A DNA stretch of 64,000 nucleotides from Aequorivita vitellina. GTDB taxonomy: Bacteria > Bacteroidota > Bacteroidia > Flavobacteriales > Flavobacteriaceae. The stretch is taken from NCBI RefSeq assembly GCF_022008365.1, contig NZ_JAIRBA010000016.1, positions 1-64,000 of the forward strand, written 5' to 3'. The position numbers were made by a program, and so were the translations under genes. Each line of letters begins with the position of its first letter. Within the stretch, counting starts at the first letter, position 1. Below are positions 33,369 through 42,210 of the stretch, piece by piece. The notes under the pieces are model-generated. The model was not told where the DNA came from. It saw nothing but the letters and a program-made list of their open reading frames with translations, and searched no databases.

Positions 33369-33854
33369 CTATTTGTTTAATTCTTTTGAAGCTGATTCAA
33401 CTTTAACCTTCAATTCTTCCTTGTAGGCTATAATTCTGTCCAGTACCGCTTTATCTGAAGACCCAATAATCTGTGCGGCAAGAATTCCTGCGTTTTTGGC
33501 GCCATTTAATGCTACGGTTGCAACAGGAACGCCGCCGGGCATTTGGAGAATGGAAAGTACGCTGTCCCAGCCGTCAATGGAGTTGCTGGATTTTACGGGC
33601 ACGCCAATTACCGGTAGAGGCGAAAGCGAAGCAATCATCCCTGGTAGATGTGCCGCGCCGCCTGCGCCCGCAATAATTACCGAAAAACCACGCGTATGGG
33701 CATTTTTTCCGTAATCAAAAAGTTTATCGGGGGTTCGGTGGGCAGAGACGATGTCTATTTCAACCTCTATGTTAAATTCTTTTAAAATATCCACAGCGTC
33801 TTGCATTACTGGCAGATCGCTGGTACTTCCCATTATTATTGCTACTTTGTTCAT
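33369..33854 (-). CDS. purE: N5-carboxyaminoimidazole ribonucleotide mutase
   Basis: Converts N5-CAIR, made by PurK, to CAIR in purine synthesis (class I PurE). The 161-residue protein has MGSTSDLPVM (about 8-17), the SAHRTPDKLFDY motif with the catalytic His, and AGAGGAAHLPGM; LPVIGVPV follows. Length is normal. It lies downstream of purK on the same strand, 104 bases away, separated by a pair of dispersed repeats. Confidence 0.96.
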   Translation of the reverse strand: MNKVAIIMGSTSDLPVMQDAVDILKEFNIEVEIDIVSAHRTPDKLFDYGKNAHTRGFSVIIAGAGGAAHLPGMIASLSPLPVIGVPVKSSNSIDGWDSVLSILQMPGGVPVATVALNGAKNAGILAAQIIGSSDKAVLDRIIAYKEELKVKVESASKELNK

Positions 33855-33876
33855 TTGTTTTTATTTTCGTTTGTCT

Positions 33877-33958
33877 GGTCGAGCGCAGTCGAGACCTACT
33901 TATTAAGACAATTTTTTTTCCTTTATATTGACCTCTCGACTGCACTCGAGGGGACACC
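33877..33958 (-). repeat. Paired dispersed repeats between purK and purE
   Basis: GGTCGAGCGCAGTCGAGACC (33877-33896, itself a palindrome) and TGACCTCTCGACTGCACTCGAGGGGACACC (33929-33958). The second copy abuts the purK stop at 33959. The pair could form a long hairpin across about 30 bases of AT-rich DNA. Confidence 0.75.
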
Positions 33959-35113
33959 TTATTTACTAATTACCTCTATCGTCTTTTTAACCTCCTCCGC
34001 AATTTTTCGTGCTACATTCAGGTCTTTGTTTACTATGGTTACGTGGCCCATTTTTCTGAAAGGGCGAGTTTCTTTTTTACCGTAAATGTGGGGTGTAACG
34101 CCTTCCATTGCTAGAATTTTTTCTATGTTTTTATATACCACTTGACCCGTGTGGGCTTCGGCGCCAACTAAGTTTACCATTATGCCGCCCACTTTGCTGT
34201 CGGTATTTCCTAAGGGTAAATCTAGGATTGCCCGTATTTGCTGCTCAAATTGGTTGGTAAAACTAGCTTCAATGCTGTAATGCCCGCTGTTATGTGGACG
34301 CGGGGCTACTTCGTTTACAAGAATTTCGTCGTCTTCGGTTTGAAATAATTCAACCGCTAAAAGGCCTACGTGTTTAAAAGCTTCGGAAACTTTGGTGGCT
34401 ACGGCTCTCGCTTTATTTGCAACGGCTTCGTCTATTCTTGCGGGACAGATTACATATTCCACTTGATTTGCTTCGGGGTGAAATTCCATTTCTACTACCG
34501 GATAAGTAATTACGTCTCCCGATGGATTTCGAGCTACAATAACGGCCAATTCATTTTTAAAGGGAATTAATTTTTCAGCAATACAGGCGCCTTCCGAAAG
34601 TGGAATTACATCTTCGGCACTGCGAATAATACTTACGCCTTTACCGTCGTACCCGCCGATGCAACTTTTCCACACAAAAGGAAAGTGTAGCTCTTTGCGA
34701 ACTATGGCTTCGTTTAAATCGTTTTTATCTTTGTAAACTTTAAAAGGCGAAGTAGGAATTTGGTGCTCTTTATAAAACTGTTTTTGAACCCCTTTATCCT
34801 GAATATTTCGGAGTGTTGCTGCGCTGGGATATACTTTTACACCTTCGTTTTCTAACTTTTCCAAAGCTTCCACATTTACGCCTTCAATTTCAAAGGTAAG
34901 TACATCTACCTTTTTTCCGAAGTTGTAAACCGTTTCAAAATCCATTAGGTCGCCTACTTCAAAATTCTCTGTGGCAATGCGGCACGGTGCTTCGGGGCTG
35001 GGGTCGAGGACGTTGGTGCGGATGTCCCATTTACGGGTTTCGTAGAGCATCATTTTGCCCAACTGGCCGCCGCCTAAAATGCCAAGCGTGAAATTAGTGG
35101 AAAAGTAGTTCAT
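33959..35113 (-). CDS. purK: N5-carboxyaminoimidazole ribonucleotide synthase
   Basis: ATP-grasp enzyme that carboxylates AIR with bicarbonate to give N5-CAIR, the substrate of PurE. The 384 residues start with GILGGGQLGKMM (about 11-22) and contain the ATP-grasp elements FVWKSCIGGYDGKGV, AEKLIPFKNELAVIVARN, and the metal-binding VNEVAPRPHNSGHYSIEA. Length is normal. The two-gene order purK-purE supports the assignment. A -7 promoter element is 39 bases upstream. Confidence 0.96.
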   Translation of the reverse strand: MNYFSTNFTLGILGGGQLGKMMLYETRKWDIRTNVLDPSPEAPCRIATENFEVGDLMDFETVYNFGKKVDVLTFEIEGVNVEALEKLENEGVKVYPSAATLRNIQDKGVQKQFYKEHQIPTSPFKVYKDKNDLNEAIVRKELHFPFVWKSCIGGYDGKGVSIIRSAEDVIPLSEGACIAEKLIPFKNELAVIVARNPSGDVITYPVVEMEFHPEANQVEYVICPARIDEAVANKARAVATKVSEAFKHVGLLAVELFQTEDDEILVNEVAPRPHNSGHYSIEASFTNQFEQQIRAILDLPLGNTDSKVGGIMVNLVGAEAHTGQVVYKNIEKILAMEGVTPHIYGKKETRPFRKMGHVTIVNKDLNVARKIAEEVKKTIEVISK

Positions 35114-35151
35114 TGATTAATACTTATTTTTTATTGTTATTATTTATTGTG

Positions 35152-35159
35152 CAAAGATA
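35152..35159 (-). promoter_or_regulatory. Promoter -7 element for purK-purE
   Basis: Minus strand reads TATCTTTGC; predicted start near 35145, leader about 32 bases. Confidence 0.5.
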
Positions 35160-35272
35160 GTTATTTCGATTTTCGTTAAACGGGTATTTATAAATCTAAA
35201 CTGATGCCGCGAATTCATAAAAGTAGTTGCATTGAATTGTTGGATTTAGCTAGTAAATTGAGTGTTTATTTC

Positions 35273-35280
35273 TAAATTTG
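35273..35280 (+). promoter_or_regulatory. Promoter -7 element for the thioesterase operon
   Basis: TAAATTTG followed by A; predicted start near 35287, 28 bases before the first ATG of a run of four closely spaced genes. Confidence 0.5.
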
Positions 35281-35314
35281 AGGAATTAGTCTAAAATTGA
35301 AAAATCAATAAAAA

Positions 35315-35770
35315 ATGCTCCAAAACAATATAGAACTTATTAAAACCACTTTTGAAGAAAGCATCCCAATGCATAAGTTTTTGGGATTAAAAATTGAGGT
35401 GCTTGAAAAGAATTTTGTTCGAATTAGCGTTCCTTTCAGAAAAGAATTGGTGGGCGATTTCAGAAATAATAGATGGCATGGCGGTGTTATTGCTACCGTG
35501 ATGGATTCGGTGGGCGGTGTAATAGGCGCCACACATTTTACTTCGCTTGAAGATAAAATTTCTACCATAGATTTAAGAGTAGATTACCTGCGAGGTGCCG
35601 AACCCGAAGCGATTATGGTGGAAGGCAAAATTATTAGGTTTGGCAACAGAATACTGGTGGCAAGAATGAAAGCCTTTCAAAATGATAAATTAATAGCTGA
35701 AGGAAAAGGAGTATATAATTTTGTAAGGATGAACCACGAACACGTTAATGGGGAAAGTGGAAACGATTGA
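35315..35770 (+). CDS. PaaI-type hotdog-fold thioesterase
   Basis: A 151-residue hotdog protein. Motifs include NNRWHGGVIATVMDSVGGVIGATH (about 50-73), matching the HGG...D helix of PaaI/YbdB acyl-CoA thioesterases, and TIDLRVDYLRGAEPE for the long strand. It probably hydrolyses an acyl-CoA thioester in the cytoplasm; the substrate is unknown. First gene of a likely operon with the thioredoxin-like, CrtA-like and unknown genes. Confidence 0.85.
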   Translation: MLQNNIELIKTTFEESIPMHKFLGLKIEVLEKNFVRISVPFRKELVGDFRNNRWHGGVIATVMDSVGGVIGATHFTSLEDKISTIDLRVDYLRGAEPEAIMVEGKIIRFGNRILVARMKAFQNDKLIAEGKGVYNFVRMNHEHVNGESGND

Positions 35771-35794
35771 AGTAAATTTTGAAAAGGTTTAACG

Positions 35795-36112
35795 ATGGAA
35801 GCTAATGCTTTAAAAGAAATAATAAACTCTGAACTCGCAGTTGCGGTTTATTTTTCTGCGCCAAATTGTAGCGTTTGCTATGCTTTAAAGCCGAAGGTTG
35901 AGGCTCTGTTTTTAAACGAATTTCCTGCTGTAAAATTTATACATGTTGAAATAGATAAATCTCCCGGAATTTCTGGTGCTTTCGGGGTGTTTTCTGCACC
36001 CACATTATTGGTGTTTTTTGAAGGAAAAGAATTTTTACGAAAAGTACGATTAATGAGTATTCAAGAATTACAGCAAAAAATAGAGCGGCCGTATAAATTG
36101 TTAATCGGTTAA
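35795..36112 (+). CDS. Thioredoxin-like protein (CSVC active site)
   Basis: A 105-residue single-domain thioredoxin fold with no signal peptide. The active site is APNCSVCYALKP, CxxC with a Ser-Val pair rather than Gly-Pro, and the cis-Pro loop is SAPTLLVFFEGKE. Likely a cytoplasmic disulfide reductant or thiol transfer protein. 24 bases after the thioesterase gene and 16 before the CrtA-like gene. Confidence 0.88.
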   Translation: MEANALKEIINSELAVAVYFSAPNCSVCYALKPKVEALFLNEFPAVKFIHVEIDKSPGISGAFGVFSAPTLLVFFEGKEFLRKVRLMSIQELQQKIERPYKLLIG

Positions 36113-36128
36113 AATATGACTATTAAAT

Positions 36129-36845
36129 ATGATTATTTTTTCTTATCACTTAGTTGAATTGCCGATAGCTACTGCAGTAAAAGGACTATTCTCGATTCCA
36201 ATTTCCAAGAAAACAAAAGGGCTTATTCATAGGGAGTATATGACAGCGATGACTCTCGGTTCCCCAATTTTTTCAACTTCAAGATTCCTAATAACGGAGG
36301 CGGCTATCTTCATTCAGTGGGAAAGTGAATTTGCTTTAAACGAATATTTAAAACAAGACGATTTTGGCAGAATTCTAGCAAAAGGTTGGCACGTGCGTTT
36401 GTCTTTTATACGAGACTGGGGAGCGTTTAGTGGTTTCAAAATACCTAAACAGAAAGCCAAATTAGAAACGGTTAATTCTCCCGTGGTTGCTGTAACTATT
36501 GCACGAATGAAACCATTAGAGATTCCACGTTTTCTCCATTGGGGAAGACCGGTAGAAAAACTAGTTCGCGACCATCCGGGAACTATACTTTCACTAGCAT
36601 CAGTTCGATTTCCGAATACGGTTTCAACTTTTTCAATTTGGAAAACAGAAGTAGAAATGACCAATATGGTTCACGGACATAGTGCTGTGCCCAAACCTAA
36701 AAGGCATTCAAATGCAATGAAAGAAAGAGCTCGAAGGAATTTTCATTTTGAATTTACAACATTACGATTTAAGCCAATTGCAGAATTTGGCACTTGGAAA
36801 GGCAAAAAAGACTTTGTTCCCAACATTGAAAAAGTAAATCGATAA
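36129..36845 (+). CDS. CrtA-like (spheroidene monooxygenase-like) protein
   Basis: A 238-residue soluble protein. The second half follows the CrtA pattern: VVAVTIARMKPLEIPRFL, then STFSIWKTEVEMTNMVHG, then NAMKERARRNFHFEFTTLRF and a terminal FGTW, comparable with the 'TFSIWP...HA.AI....W..EELYARF...GSW' of spheroidene monooxygenase. CrtA-type enzymes are heme or oxygen-dependent hydroxylases of carotenoids, but no carotenoid gene is in this window, so the substrate is open. It overlaps the next gene by one base (TAATG), implying coupled translation. Confidence 0.6.
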   Translation: MIIFSYHLVELPIATAVKGLFSIPISKKTKGLIHREYMTAMTLGSPIFSTSRFLITEAAIFIQWESEFALNEYLKQDDFGRILAKGWHVRLSFIRDWGAFSGFKIPKQKAKLETVNSPVVAVTIARMKPLEIPRFLHWGRPVEKLVRDHPGTILSLASVRFPNTVSTFSIWKTEVEMTNMVHGHSAVPKPKRHSNAMKERARRNFHFEFTTLRFKPIAEFGTWKGKKDFVPNIEKVNR

Positions 36846-37705
36846 TGGGAATTGCTCTTTTAAAACAAAATTTTCAAGACTGGATAACACAACAATGGGT
36901 TATTCTATTTGGGAAAAGAATTAATCGCGATCAACACGAATGGTTAATAGGTCCCTTTGGAAAAACGAACGGTATAGGTAAAAAATTTATCAAGCAATTA
37001 GCGGAAACCGAAAATTTAGTTATTGATGATAGTGAAAGAAGTAAAGGTATTTTACAATCTATAAGTCAGCTTAATTTAGCTGAAGAGGAGCTGAATAGGT
37101 TGTCTAAAGAAGTAATTGATTTTTATGAAAATACTAGTGATTACAATTTCGATTTAAATGTTAAATGGAATCCGATTTTTAAAGTTTTCGGTGTTTTACT
37201 AAAAATACTTTTCAGTAATCGAATAGAACAATTAAACATTCCAATTGAAAATATAAAGGATTCTAAAGTATTATCAAGTGAAATAATTCAATTATTAAAT
37301 AGTGAGACAGCCGAAATAAAACACACCATTTGGTTAAGAGCGTTTAAAGCAACAGGCCATGTAGTGTATTCTGGTGTTTATGAAACCGGCCCAATTCCCA
37401 CTGGCCAAACTTGTGTAAAAGCAATATTCCCCCTTCCTAATGGAAATGCAACAGTTATTTTATATCCAAGTGTTGGTGAAAACGGAGAACTCATTTTAAC
37501 TTCTTCAGGTAAAAAAATTGGTGATAGTGGTTTTTACTTCTTATTAAATGATTCAAAAGGTAATTTATGGACGAAATTTATAAGTTCGTTTAAAGACGAG
37601 TTAGTTGTTAGCGCTATAAATGAGCAAATCGTGGCAAAACAGTCATTAACATTGTGGAATTTAAGAGTTGTAAATTTTAAATATACCATCAATAATAAAA
37701 TGTGA
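36845..37705 (+). CDS. Unknown soluble protein coupled to the CrtA-like gene
   Basis: A 286-residue protein I do not recognise. No signal peptide or membrane helix. The N-terminal third is helical and charged (WITQQWVILFGKRINRDQHEW, then EEELNRLSKEVIDFYE); the C-terminal part looks beta-rich (YETGPIPTGQTCVKAIFPLPNG, then VILYPSVGENGELILTSSGKKIGDSGFYFLL). No catalytic motif was identified. Its ATG overlaps the stop of the CrtA-like gene, so the two probably act together. Confidence 0.75.
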   Translation: MGIALLKQNFQDWITQQWVILFGKRINRDQHEWLIGPFGKTNGIGKKFIKQLAETENLVIDDSERSKGILQSISQLNLAEEELNRLSKEVIDFYENTSDYNFDLNVKWNPIFKVFGVLLKILFSNRIEQLNIPIENIKDSKVLSSEIIQLLNSETAEIKHTIWLRAFKATGHVVYSGVYETGPIPTGQTCVKAIFPLPNGNATVILYPSVGENGELILTSSGKKIGDSGFYFLLNDSKGNLWTKFISSFKDELVVSAINEQIVAKQSLTLWNLRVVNFKYTINNKM

Positions 37706-37746
37706 GAAGGTTGATAAACTATTAAATACTTAGTTATTTTTATAAA

Positions 37747-39945
37747 ATGAACAAACTAAAAGTTGAAATTGAGCAAAGTCTGCATACTCGCGAGGCGCGT
37801 AGAATTGAAAATTCATTAAAAAGAAATGCAGGTGTTAGCTATGCTTCTGTATCTAATTCGGGTGTTATGTTTGTTGAATGGGATGGGGACCAAACTGTTC
37901 AGTCTGCTATTGTAAAATGCATCGCCAAACAAGGCTTAACTATTGTAAATATTCAAAATACAAATGGGGCTGATGATTTAAAAGAGGGTGATCATAATCA
38001 TTTTAAGCTTACTATTTTAGGTGAAAATACCGAGCTTTATTTTGCTGTAATCAGCGGTGTTTTTTGGGTTTCGGGAATAGTGCTTTCTTTTATTGCGGGT
38101 GTTGCTGATATTCTTGTAACAATTCTATTTATTATTGGCGCCCTTTTCGGTGGGGTTTTTACTCTTTTTTCAGCAGCAAAAGATTTATTCCGTGGCAAAT
38201 TTGAAATAGATTTTTTAATGCTTTTTGCGGCAATTGGTGCGGCAGCATTGGGAAAATGGGGGGAAAGTGCACTATTGCTTTTTCTGTTTAGCTTGGGACA
38301 CGCCTTAGAACATTACGCAATGAAACGTGCGCGAAAATCTATTTCGGCACTTTCAGATTTAACACCGCCAAAAGCACTTGTAAAGCAAGAAAATGGCGAG
38401 TTAAAAGAAGTTTACATTGAAGAGTTAAAAGTGGGAGATATTATTGTGGTAAAACCAAACTCTACAATAGCTGCAGATGGTGTAGTTGCTAAAGGTAGCA
38501 GTCCGGTAAATCAGGCTTCTATTACTGGCGAAAGTATGCCAGTAACTAAACATTCTCACGACGATTGGCAAAGTGAAATCGATATTACAAAACTGCTACC
38601 TGAACATCGGGTATTTGCGGGTACAATTAATGGCAACGGCGCATTGGAGATAAAAGTTTTAAAGGAAGCAAAAGACAGTACGTTGTCGCGATTAATATAT
38701 TTGGTGAAAGAAGCCGAAACACAAAAATCGCCCACACAACACCTCACTGATAGGTTTGAAAAATACTATGTGCCTACAGTTTTAATATTCGTTTTGCTAC
38801 TATTATTTGCCTTTGTAGTTTTAGACGAAACTTTTGAACAAAGTTTTTACAGAGCCATGTCTGTATTAATCGCTGCTTCGCCTTGTGCGTTAGCTATTTC
38901 TACACCCAGCGCCGTATTGGCCGGAATTGCACGAGCCGCCCGTAAAGGGGTGTTAATTAAAGGCGGTCGTCCGCTCGAAGATTTAGGCTCAGTTAGTGCC
39001 ATTGCATTCGATAAAACGGGCACTTTAACCGAAGGCAGACCCACCTTAACCAATGCCATTCCTTTTGGAGCAACGACCAAGGAACAACTATTAAAAGTTT
39101 CAGTTGCGGTGGAAGGTTTAAGTGATCATCCGTTGGCTGCAGCCATTGTTGAAGGAGGAAGAAAAGAATTGGGTGACGTTGAAATTCCGAAGGCTGAAAA
39201 TTTAAAAGCATTAACTGCAAGAGGAATTCAAGCAGATTGGAATGGAGGTGTTGTACATATTGGCAACCGAAGGCTTTTTGAAGAGTTAACAGGAAAACCG
39301 GTTCCAACAGAAATAGATCAGCAAATGGCAGCACTTGAATCTGACGGACATACGGCTATGATTGTTCATCAAAAAGCGGAATATTTGGGAGTTATTTCGG
39401 CAATGGATGTTGCGCGTCCCGAAGCTATTTCAACATTAGAGAATTTAAAGAAAATAGGCATTAAACGAATGGTTATGCTTACGGGCGACAATCAATTAGT
39501 TGCAAATGCAATTGCTAAAAACATAGGAATCACGGACCCGCTGGGTAGTTTACTTCCCGAAGATAAAGTAACGGCAATAGAGAAATTAAAAGCCGAAGAA
39601 AATGGCGTAGCAATGGTGGGCGATGGTGTAAACGATGCGCCGGCAATGGCAAAAAGCACAGTGGGTATTGCAATGGGCGCAGCAGGATCAGACGTGGCGC
39701 TGGAGACCGCAGATATTGCATTAATGGCCGATAAACTAGATAATCTGCCGTTTGCTATTGGTTTAAGTAGAAAAGCGAAAAGCATAATAAAGCAAAACCT
39801 AATTATTAGTTTGGGAATGGTGGCTATACTAGTGCCTTTAACATTACTCGGCACAATCGCCATCGGTCCCGCCGTAGTATTTCACGAAGGTTCTACTTTA
39901 GTGGTTGTGCTGAATGCGTTAAGGTTGTTGAGGTATAATGCGTGA
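37747..39945 (+). CDS. P1B-4-type heavy-metal translocating P-type ATPase
   Basis: A 732-residue ATP-driven metal exporter of the inner membrane. Phosphorylation Asp422 is in FDKTGTLTEG, TGES is in the actuator domain (ASITGESMPVTKH), and the hinge reads MVGDGVNDAP. The metal site is S-P-C (Cys380 in AASPCALAIS) together with HEGST near the C-terminus, the two hallmarks of the P1B-4 group (Co, Fe, Ni, Zn or Cd export). The N-terminal 75 residues keep an HMA-like fold pattern but have no CxxC metal-binding motif; a His-rich word GDHNHFK follows it. No metal-responsive regulator gene is adjacent. Confidence 0.92.
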   Translation: MNKLKVEIEQSLHTREARRIENSLKRNAGVSYASVSNSGVMFVEWDGDQTVQSAIVKCIAKQGLTIVNIQNTNGADDLKEGDHNHFKLTILGENTELYFAVISGVFWVSGIVLSFIAGVADILVTILFIIGALFGGVFTLFSAAKDLFRGKFEIDFLMLFAAIGAAALGKWGESALLLFLFSLGHALEHYAMKRARKSISALSDLTPPKALVKQENGELKEVYIEELKVGDIIVVKPNSTIAADGVVAKGSSPVNQASITGESMPVTKHSHDDWQSEIDITKLLPEHRVFAGTINGNGALEIKVLKEAKDSTLSRLIYLVKEAETQKSPTQHLTDRFEKYYVPTVLIFVLLLLFAFVVLDETFEQSFYRAMSVLIAASPCALAISTPSAVLAGIARAARKGVLIKGGRPLEDLGSVSAIAFDKTGTLTEGRPTLTNAIPFGATTKEQLLKVSVAVEGLSDHPLAAAIVEGGRKELGDVEIPKAENLKALTARGIQADWNGGVVHIGNRRLFEELTGKPVPTEIDQQMAALESDGHTAMIVHQKAEYLGVISAMDVARPEAISTLENLKKIGIKRMVMLTGDNQLVANAIAKNIGITDPLGSLLPEDKVTAIEKLKAEENGVAMVGDGVNDAPAMAKSTVGIAMGAAGSDVALETADIALMADKLDNLPFAIGLSRKAKSIIKQNLIISLGMVAILVPLTLLGTIAIGPAVVFHEGSTLVVVLNALRLLRYNA

Positions 39946-39959
39946 TAAAAAGAAGGATT

Positions 39960-40343
39960 CTATTTAGTGAAAAGAGGTTTGTATTTTTCTTTATAAAATA
40001 GTATCAAACTGAAATTTAGCAGCGCAACAACCAAGGCTGGGATGGCATCTATAAAATCTTGGTTTGAAATGCTGAAAATTAAAAATGCAACCGATAATGG
40101 GAAAAGGACAATTAATAAAAACGGGGTCCATTTATTTAATATTAATAACAAGCCCAAAATGATTTCAAAAAAGTAAAGTATGGGAAGGTAAACTACCACC
40201 GCATATATAAAATCCATGGCATCCTCAGGCATTTTTCCGTAGCTGGTTGGCAGAAAACGGAAAAACTGATTTAATGAGTACAGAATTAAGAACAAACCGA
40301 GGAAAATTCTGAGCCCAGTTTTTAGGGATTGGTTGCTTTTCAT
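39960..40343 (-). CDS. DoxX-like small membrane protein
   Basis: A 127-residue protein with four predicted membrane helices (about 10-28, 45-66, 72-90, 97-117), the usual DoxX-family layout, with GLRIFLGLFLILYSLNQFF at the start and FEIILGLLLILNKWTPF in the middle. DoxX-type proteins are of diverse and mostly unknown function. It is convergent with the metal ATPase gene, 14 bases apart. Confidence 0.75.
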   Translation of the reverse strand: MKSNQSLKTGLRIFLGLFLILYSLNQFFRFLPTSYGKMPEDAMDFIYAVVVYLPILYFFEIILGLLLILNKWTPFLLIVLFPLSVAFLIFSISNQDFIDAIPALVVALLNFSLILFYKEKYKPLFTK

Positions 40344-40798
40344 TTTATGAAATTTTATAAAGAGTAAAGGTAAGGTTTCAATTAACCGAATAATATGACA
40401 ATTGTCAGACGTCTTTTGGCGTGCTGAAACCTACTTGGTGGTTTGTGGAGCAAAAAAAGCTGACGCACGTTTGCAACACCTACCTCATTGACACGTCCTT
40501 AAAAAAAGTTTATATATTTTAAATTTTCCCTTGATATTGAAGATCTCGGTATAAGATTAAGTACCTTTATGAATATTTATTTGCTAATGGCTAAACAGCT
40601 ATTGATCTATAAAATTTAACCATTGCCGCCCAATAAAAGTATTGATTGATCCTGAAACCCCGCGCCAAATCCAACCCCTGCAAGACTTGGACTTTGATGG
40701 CGAGTTCCATTCCCTTTGATTATTGAGAAGCTTTAAGGTGTTTAAAAAAAACGTTTTAAAATACAGCTACCTCTTCGGGAAATATAGCAATTGAGATT
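40344..40798. other. 455-base gap without an intact gene
   Basis: AT-rich, with a short stop-terminated frame at about 40622-40720 that reads PIKVLIDPETPRQIQPLQDLDFDGEF before TGA and has no good start. It could be a relic of a former gene. I see no convincing terminator, promoter or RNA; the remaining sequence shows no structure I can name. Confidence 0.5.
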
Positions 40799-41347
40799 AT
40801 GAAAATTCACATAGAAACAGAACGCCTACTTCTGCGCGATATGATAGATGAAGACGTCAACGGTATGTTCGCAATGGATTCCGATGCCGAAGTGCATAAA
40901 TTTTTAGGAAACAAACCAATCGATACTTTAGAAGAAGCGAAAAATACAATTGATTACATAAAGCAACAATACATCGATAACGGGATAGGCAGATGGGCGG
41001 TGGTTGAAAAAGAGAGCGGAGCGTTTGTGGGGTGGTGCGGTTTTAAACTTATTACGAACGTGATAAATGGCAGAACTAATTACTACGATCTTGGGTATCG
41101 TTTTCTTAAAAAACACTGGGGCAAAGGCTATGCTTCCGAAACTGCATTTGCATCTTTAAACCATGGTTTTCACGAATTAGATTTCACAGAAATTGTGGGA
41201 ATTGCAGATGTTTCGCATACGGCCTCTAATGCTATTTTACAGAAAGTAGGGCTGATAAAAAGAAATGAATTTATGTATGAAGGCATACTTCACAATTTTT
41301 ATTCACTTAAAAAATCGGATTGGAAAAAGCCTGAAAGTAAACTGTAA
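40799..41347 (+). CDS. GNAT family N-acetyltransferase (RimJ/RimL type)
   Basis: A 182-residue acetyltransferase with the family start IETERLLLRDMIDEDVNGMF, the acetyl-CoA loop KKHWGKGYASETAFASLNHGF (Q/RxxGxG/A-type), and a terminal NAILQKVGLIKRNEF typical of RimJ/RimL homologs. It acetylates an unknown amine, possibly a protein N-terminus or antibiotic. It stands alone after the 455-base gap. Confidence 0.9.
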   Translation: MKIHIETERLLLRDMIDEDVNGMFAMDSDAEVHKFLGNKPIDTLEEAKNTIDYIKQQYIDNGIGRWAVVEKESGAFVGWCGFKLITNVINGRTNYYDLGYRFLKKHWGKGYASETAFASLNHGFHELDFTEIVGIADVSHTASNAILQKVGLIKRNEFMYEGILHNFYSLKKSDWKKPESKL

Positions 41348-41393
41348 TTCAGTACAAATCACTAACTTAGTGGTTGTTTAGAGAACGGTCGCT

Positions 41394-41891
41394 ATGAAAA
41401 CTATCAAACTACATTTTTCTTTTCTAGCACTTTTAAGCATCCTCTTGCTTACTAGTTGCGAAGCTACTTTGGCTCCCGCCTACGACCAAGCTATTGTAGA
41501 TAAAGTAACCGTTAGCAGCGATTTGGCAATGCGGTTTTTTGCGGAGGTTGACGAAGGTACAGATAGCATTAGTTTTCCTGTTAGAGAACCAGTTTACAAC
41601 CAACTTATTGGCGCTTTTGAGTCGCTAAAACTACATGCCAAAGCCCGACCAGTGCCCAGTGACGGTGCAACAAAAAAAATAAATGCATTATTGAAATCTA
41701 AAGGAAGCAATCCCATTGCTGGCGATTATCCGAGTGCTTTTGCCTTTGAGCAGATAGCCGAAACCTTTCAAAGAATGAAGCAAACCGATAGAGAAAAAGG
41801 TTTAAATCCAATAGTAATTGAAGCGTTTAAAGGACAAATTGAAATCTATTTAGACCAAGCAATGACTTATGAAAGTTTCTTAAAAAGATAA
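41394..41891 (+). CDS. Small lipoprotein of unknown function
   Basis: A 165-residue protein with a lipoprotein signal peptide (LLLTSC, Cys22) and a soluble, mostly helical body (KLHAKARPVPSDGATKKI; AFAFEQIAETFQRMKQTDRE). No known domain was recognised. It is followed 4 bases later by a second small gene, suggesting an operon. Confidence 0.75.
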   Translation: MKTIKLHFSFLALLSILLLTSCEATLAPAYDQAIVDKVTVSSDLAMRFFAEVDEGTDSISFPVREPVYNQLIGAFESLKLHAKARPVPSDGATKKINALLKSKGSNPIAGDYPSAFAFEQIAETFQRMKQTDREKGLNPIVIEAFKGQIEIYLDQAMTYESFLKR

Positions 41892-41895
41892 GGTT

Positions 41896-42210
41896 ATGGG
41901 CGAAAATGTAACAGCAATTATCACCGAAATGAAGAATATTAGTTCGGGTATTTTAAACAAAGATCTTACTACGGTGCGTGGCTTTAGCGAGCGACAATTA
42001 GAGGCGATTGCCAAACAGACGGTGCTTATTCAAAAAGGAGTTAAAAGTGGCGATATAGACGAAGATCTTCGAGAGTTCTTTCTTGACGGATTGGAAGCCA
42101 TGACGCGTAATTTTATAAACACCTTAAAAGGAATTTTACTCGTTACTATTGAAAAACTTTGGAACGCTTTAATTAGCTTTCTGTACAAGGCTGTTGGGGC
42201 TGTGGTTTAA
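41896..42210 (+). CDS. Small helical protein of unknown function
   Basis: A 104-residue protein without a signal peptide, starting MGENVTAIITEMKNI. It is almost entirely predicted helix, with a hydrophobic C-terminal segment (about 78-104, ILLVTIEKLWNALISFLYKAVGAVV) that may be membrane-associated. Function unknown; likely partner of the preceding lipoprotein. Confidence 0.7.
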   Translation: MGENVTAIITEMKNISSGILNKDLTTVRGFSERQLEAIAKQTVLIQKGVKSGDIDEDLREFFLDGLEAMTRNFINTLKGILLVTIEKLWNALISFLYKAVGAVV

